Below, piece after piece: positions 21,997-25,093 of a stretch of 25,093 bases of DNA. A model generated the notes under the pieces. That model had not been told where the DNA came from and did no database searches. It worked only from the letters and a program-made list of their open reading frames with translations. Origin of the DNA: a virus. The number at the start of each line of letters is the position of its first letter. Position 1 is the first letter of the stretch. The position numbers and the translations under genes are program-made. The stretch spans positions 1 to 25,093 of the IMG/VR virus record IMGVR_UViG_3300024301_000086. One strand, 5' to 3'.

Positions 21997-23346
21997 TTAT
22001 TCCGCCGAATCTAGTGTGTAATAACTGTAATCTTTTTTGATCGTCAAAGCACAATGATACTCTGATCCGAATGTATGTTTAACTGCTGCAATTAGATAGT
22101 CACCAGAAATCATCATGTCATGCTTAGCCGACTTCTTAGCATCTTTATCTCTAATCTTTTTAAGCACCTGAGGATCAATTGATTTAGGTGCTTCAATTGT
22201 AATTTTCTTTCCGGCATTTATTTCTAAGTTCCCATGAATAACTATACTTTGTTTAATACTGTCCAAGTTCTCCAGCATTGATTGATGCTGACCGATAGAA
22301 TATATCGCAGGGTCATGATAATTTTTATAATCAGAATATGCCATAGAATTCTGATTCATGTAGATATATAGAGAATCGTGATGATGGTTTAATGTTTCAT
22401 CTTTCAGTTTAAATTCAGATGAAATGAGTTCCTTCGATTTTCTATCTCCCATTGTGGGGGTTTGCGGAAATCTAGATCTATAGTCAAACTTCACATCATA
22501 TAACTTCTTCTTTGCTATATCAACAACTCTTGTGGTTGAAGCATATGCTCCTCTAGCGGACATTAGATATTTTGAAGAGTTAAGATCACTGGACATGGAG
22601 ATTATCTTATACTTCGCTTCTTCATAACCTTCCGGAGTTCCAGGATTGGTCTCTTGTAAGAAATTAAATTTATAGGTTCCAATAGAACTCTGTTCAGCTA
22701 AAGATTTGTATGATTTGATATTAAATCCATTCAGTGATTCGAAGGCATATATCGGAGAACCAGTGTCAGAATATGCATGTCGCAATAGCCAATTTATTGC
22801 TGAGAATGGTTTTAAATTTGGAATGATTAGTTTGACATTTCCTTTACTATCACTATCACTTTCCACTATCCCCGAATATCCCAAATCACCTTTCATGATC
22901 TTGCTAATTTGTTTGGAAATAGAACCTGACGATGTACGTGAGATTGATACTACATGATTATAAAATGCATGTTCCGATACACATGTAAACTGATATGCTT
23001 GTAGCGCATCTTTGACCTTACCGAAAGTTGGGATTTCCGATATGTAAAATGTTTTCTTAATCTTTGTTGTATCTTTAGATCCTCTATCCCGCTTGTAGAA
23101 TGTTATCTCTACCTTCTCTTGCCCAGAGATTCGGAATTCTTCAAACAAGTTGATCGTGTCTCGCACTTCTATAGTAGCTACCAAAGAATATGTGTAAATG
23201 CTTTCTGTGATAGTTGTTTGTGTCACGAACGCTTTAATGTCCGCAGTCTTTCCATACGCATTCGTTAGAACGATACTACTAATTCTAAATGCTGACGGAA
23301 ACCCACTTTCTGCGGTATTTTCGTTCTGACTATTATTATTAATCAT
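21997..23346 (-). CDS. 27: Baseplate hub protein, gp27-like
   Basis: This encodes 449 residues (T4 gp27: 391). The order hub then gp5 then PAAR, with a 4-base gap to gp5, is the usual hub-spike arrangement. The N-terminal half (S-S-I-V-L-T-N, D-I-K-A-F-V-T-Q-T-T-I-T-E-S-I-Y, then G-Q-E-K-V-E-I-T-F and Y-I-S-E-I-P) fits the gp27/gpD/VgrG hub barrel that adapts the sixfold tube to the threefold spike. Residues about 150-200 (L-K-P-F-S-A-I-N-W-L-L-R-H-A) match the region that follows the first barrel in such hubs. It is coupled to gp53 by an ATGA overlap. In T4, gene 27 lies elsewhere, so this arrangement differs. Sequence-level identity to gp27 is weak; fold and context carry the call. Confidence 0.68.
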   Translation of the reverse strand: MINNNSQNENTAESGFPSAFRISSIVLTNAYGKTADIKAFVTQTTITESIYTYSLVATIEVRDTINLFEEFRISGQEKVEITFYKRDRGSKDTTKIKKTFYISEIPTFGKVKDALQAYQFTCVSEHAFYNHVVSISRTSSGSISKQISKIMKGDLGYSGIVESDSDSKGNVKLIIPNLKPFSAINWLLRHAYSDTGSPIYAFESLNGFNIKSYKSLAEQSSIGTYKFNFLQETNPGTPEGYEEAKYKIISMSSDLNSSKYLMSARGAYASTTRVVDIAKKKLYDVKFDYRSRFPQTPTMGDRKSKELISSEFKLKDETLNHHHDSLYIYMNQNSMAYSDYKNYHDPAIYSIGQHQSMLENLDSIKQSIVIHGNLEINAGKKITIEAPKSIDPQVLKKIRDKDAKKSAKHDMMISGDYLIAAVKHTFGSEYHCALTIKKDYSYYTLDSAE

Positions 23347-24122
23347 CTGTTAATCAACTCTTGATATGCATCGGCGAATTCAAAAATCTTAGACTCTCTG
23401 ACAATTCGAATCTTCGATCTTTGATCATTAAGGTCTTGCTCATACTCACGGTATGTGATTAAGTCCAACTGAATAGGTGGAGTTCCGCCAGATATATACA
23501 AAGCATTATGTACAATTCTACCGGCAGCATCTTCCCAGTGGTGTGGAGCTAATTGTCTCTCAAATACTTCATACGATGTCACAAAATCTTGAGAAGTGTC
23601 GCCACGAATAATTTCGTTCTTTTGAAAAACTCCAGATATATTTGTCAGTACCATTTGCTGAGTCGTAGCATCTTTGGCAGATAATGTCGCCGAGGCACCA
23701 CTCAAGAAACCTACGACTCGTTCCCCGACGGTAAATCTGTCGGCCAAACTATTTTCAATTGAAGTTAGTAACCCATCGCCATCATATACATATTTCGGTC
23801 TGCATGTAACTACGACTCCTGGATATTCCTCTGCCATATATTTTTCAAACTCATCTGAACTCAACGGCCAAGAGGACAATCCTGTACGAAGATGTTCGTT
23901 AACAATAAAGAACGTCCAGTAATATTCCGGAGTGCCATACAACTTCTGAGAAACTACGTCTGGTCGATCTCCCTCTTGAATCTCATAATACGTGTATAAC
24001 GATAGCTCGTCGGTAAATTGTTCCTTTGGTTTAACGAACCTGAATAGGTCGATGATTCGTGTCTGAACTCCGTTTCCTAAGAAATCGTAATCTGTTTTTG
24101 GGAAGTTTCTAAAGAATGACAT
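23343..24122 (-). CDS. 53: Baseplate wedge protein gp53
   Basis: This encodes 259 residues (T4 gp53: 196). The N-terminus F-F-R-N-F-P-K-T-D-Y-D-F is a familiar gp53 opening in marine T4-like phages. Residues 43-78 form a LysM-like unit (Y-Y-E-I-Q-E-G-D-R-P-D-V-V-S-Q-K-L-Y-G), with W69 and the F-F-I-V-N strand. This unit is known in gp53, where it binds the gp25/gp6 wedge core, not peptidoglycan. The segment 125-185 is an extra beta-hairpin-rich piece (R-F-T-V-G-E-R-V-V-G-F-L-S-G). An AGGA ribosome-binding site lies about 9 bases before the ATG. It follows the gp48-like gene after 16 bases and overlaps the hub gene by 4. Confidence 0.85.
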   Translation of the reverse strand: MSFFRNFPKTDYDFLGNGVQTRIIDLFRFVKPKEQFTDELSLYTYYEIQEGDRPDVVSQKLYGTPEYYWTFFIVNEHLRTGLSSWPLSSDEFEKYMAEEYPGVVVTCRPKYVYDGDGLLTSIENSLADRFTVGERVVGFLSGASATLSAKDATTQQMVLTNISGVFQKNEIIRGDTSQDFVTSYEVFERQLAPHHWEDAAGRIVHNALYISGGTPPIQLDLITYREYEQDLNDQRSKIRIVRESKIFEFADAYQELINR

Positions 24123-24138
24123 TATATTCTATCCTAAA

Positions 24139-24966
24139 TTAATATGCATCACGATGATATTCACGATACATCGATTCCAGATCGTTGCGTGTAAGCGCCT
24201 TGGTCTCTTGGAACCCCAATGTCAATGATACGTCTAATGGAGCGCCATCGGAATAGAATGAGTTCCCACTTGCATTATATACTGTAGATATGTTCATAAG
24301 AAAACAATTGTAGATCGGTGAGTAATATCTATTGTAGTCTGTTGATTTTGCCGATAAAACACTAATTTTAAATTCAGATGGGTATTTCAAAACAAGTGTG
24401 TTTCCTGCTGGATATGCGTTATATTGTAAACGCTTAACCAACTCTCTAATATCATTACTCTCTTTTGCACTTTGCGCCACCAATTTAAATTCCAATGAGT
24501 ATGAACGAGTATTAGAACCTGAGAACGTTGTCCTCTGGTTTGGGTTTAAGAGAGTCCGTTTGTTATATAGAATAGCGTCAGAAATAGCATCTGTCGCTGA
24601 AGTTCCAATGCCACCAGATTTACTTGCGATCTGAGCAAGAACTGCTGCCTTAGTCGTAGTGTCACCTATTCCGCTTGCAGCTGCTTTAGCATTCTCGATC
24701 GCTGCTGGTATACCATTACTTAACGCATCCTGTGCGATAGATCCAAGTTGGTTCATATTAGTTGAACCATACGCCAAATTATCAGCCATAGGCAACCCCA
24801 CCGGAATCGGTAAAGTAGCGGTAACTGGAAAATCTAAATTCTCACCAACTGTCTCTATGATCATTCTATTATAGTTCTCGATCTCACCAGGAATACGAAT
24901 TATCATATTCGGTTTGACCTTCTTGCCATTGGAAGCAGAAGATGAATATACGTTTGGATTAGCCAT
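24139..24966 (-). CDS. 48: Baseplate tube cap protein, gp48-like (or gp54)
   Basis: This encodes 275 residues, the first gene of the baseplate operon. Residues 150-250 (Y-S-L-E-F-K-L-V-A-Q-S-A-K-E-S, then L-V-L-K-Y-P-S-E-F-K-I-S, then D-G-A-P-L-D-V-S-L-T-L-G-F-Q-E-T) show the tube-like beta fold shared by T4 gp48, gp54 and tail-tube gp19. The N-terminus R-I-P-G-E-I-E-N-Y-N is polar. Residues 80-140 are Ala-rich and helical (A-A-I-E-N-A-K-A-A-A-S-G-I). T4 gp48 is 364 and gp54 is 320 residues; this is shorter than both. Adjacency to gp53 favours gp48, as I recall for cyanophage-type genomes. An AGAGA ribosome-binding site lies upstream, preceded by a late-promoter octamer at 25018-25011. gp54 remains possible. 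Confidence 0.6.
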   Translation of the reverse strand: MANPNVYSSSASNGKKVKPNMIIRIPGEIENYNRMIIETVGENLDFPVTATLPIPVGLPMADNLAYGSTNMNQLGSIAQDALSNGIPAAIENAKAAASGIGDTTTKAAVLAQIASKSGGIGTSATDAISDAILYNKRTLLNPNQRTTFSGSNTRSYSLEFKLVAQSAKESNDIRELVKRLQYNAYPAGNTLVLKYPSEFKISVLSAKSTDYNRYYSPIYNCFLMNISTVYNASGNSFYSDGAPLDVSLTLGFQETKALTRNDLESMYREYHRDAY

Positions 24967-24976
24967 TGGTTTCTCT

Positions 24977-24984
24977 TATAAATA
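24977..24984 (+). promoter_or_regulatory. T4-type late promoter octamer upstream of gp4-like gene
   Basis: This reads TATAAATA on the plus strand, with expected initiation near 24990 and a leader of about 28 bases to ATG 25018. It lies inside the leader of the gp48-like gene, facing the opposite octamer at 25011-25018. The motif is exact; activity is inferred. Confidence 0.55.
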
Positions 24985-25010
24985 GTTATTAGGTGAACAA
25001 CTCTTATTAG

Positions 25011-25018
25011 TATTTATA
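25011..25018 (-). promoter_or_regulatory. T4-type late promoter octamer upstream of gp48-like gene
   Basis: This reads TATAAATA on the minus strand, with expected initiation near 25005 and a leader of about 40 bases to ATG 24966. It would drive the whole baseplate operon. The octamer overlaps the first base of the divergent gp4-like gene. The motif is exact; activity is inferred. Confidence 0.6.
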
Positions 25019-25093
25019 TGGCATATTCGGGCAGATATCCAGTCGCCAACCCACAAAAGTATGATGGGGACTCAACTAAGGTATATTACAGAT
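25018..25093 (+). CDS. 4: Head completion protein gp4-like, N-terminal fragment
   Basis: From ATG 25018 the frame stays open to the window end and reads M-A-Y-S-G-R-Y, then P-V-A-N-P-x-K-Y, then G-D-x-T-K-V-x-Y-R. This spacing of G-R-Y, N-P-x-K-Y and G-D-x-T-K-x-x-Y-R is what I know from gp4 head-completion proteins of T4-like phages (M-x-x-x-G-K/R-F/Y-x-P-x-N-P-x-K-Y). gp4 (also called gp50/65) is a PD-(D/E)xK-like protein needed to finish filled heads before tail joining. An in-frame stop (TGA, 24994-24996) precedes it and no other standard start lies between, so the ATG is safe. No good ribosome-binding site is seen within 12 bases; the nearest purine run, AGGTGA at 24991, is 21 bases away. 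Only 25 codons are visible. Confidence 0.7.
   Translation, partial: MAYSGRYPVANPQKYDGDSTKVYYR

Overview
This window is part of the genome of a contractile-tailed (myovirus) phage of the broad T4-like group. The structural genes look most like those I associate with marine T4-like phages such as cyanophages and pelagiphages, rather than coliphage T4. Evidence: an almost unbroken run of minus-strand genes reads, in transcription order, gp48-like tube cap, gp53, a gp27-like hub, gp5, a PAAR tip protein (gp5.4-like), gp25, gp6, a gp7-like wedge, gp8, a very large DUF4815 (gp10-like) wedge protein, a small coiled-coil protein, a large tail-fibre protein and a second fibre-like protein. The octamer TATAAATA, the T4 late-promoter core, was seen four times when reading both strands, each just upstream of a gene start. 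The DNA is AT-rich and very densely packed. The host cannot be named from the sequence.

Layout. (1) Positions 1-3327, plus strand: an overlapping operon of five genes: three GT-A-like glycosyltransferases with DxD motifs (the first cut by the window edge), one GT9/heptosyltransferase-like protein and one small unrecognised protein. (2) 3303-5143, minus strand: a 2OG-Fe(II)-oxygenase-like gene, another DxD glycosyltransferase and an unrecognised coiled-coil protein, all overlapping. This block converges on the plus-strand operon with a 25-base overlap. (3) 5145-9204, minus: the fibre-like proteins and a small protein. (4) 9217-24966, minus: the baseplate block. (5) 25018 to the end, plus: the first codons of a gp4-like head-completion gene, divergent from the baseplate block.

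How it works together: the baseplate block encodes the central hub and spike (gp27-like, gp5, PAAR), the inner and outer wedge (gp25, gp6, gp7, gp8, gp53, DUF4815) and the tube cap (gp48-like). The fibre genes follow in the same direction. The glycosyltransferase/oxygenase block beside the fibre genes suggests that a virion or host-surface structure is glycosylated, possibly after hydroxylation; this is inference. No gene-free stretch exceeds about 85 bases. The only gaps above 20 bases are 19178-19260 (a sigma70-like promoter plus a late-promoter octamer) and 24967-25017 (two opposed late-promoter octamers). I saw no tRNA, integrase, transposase or CRISPR array.
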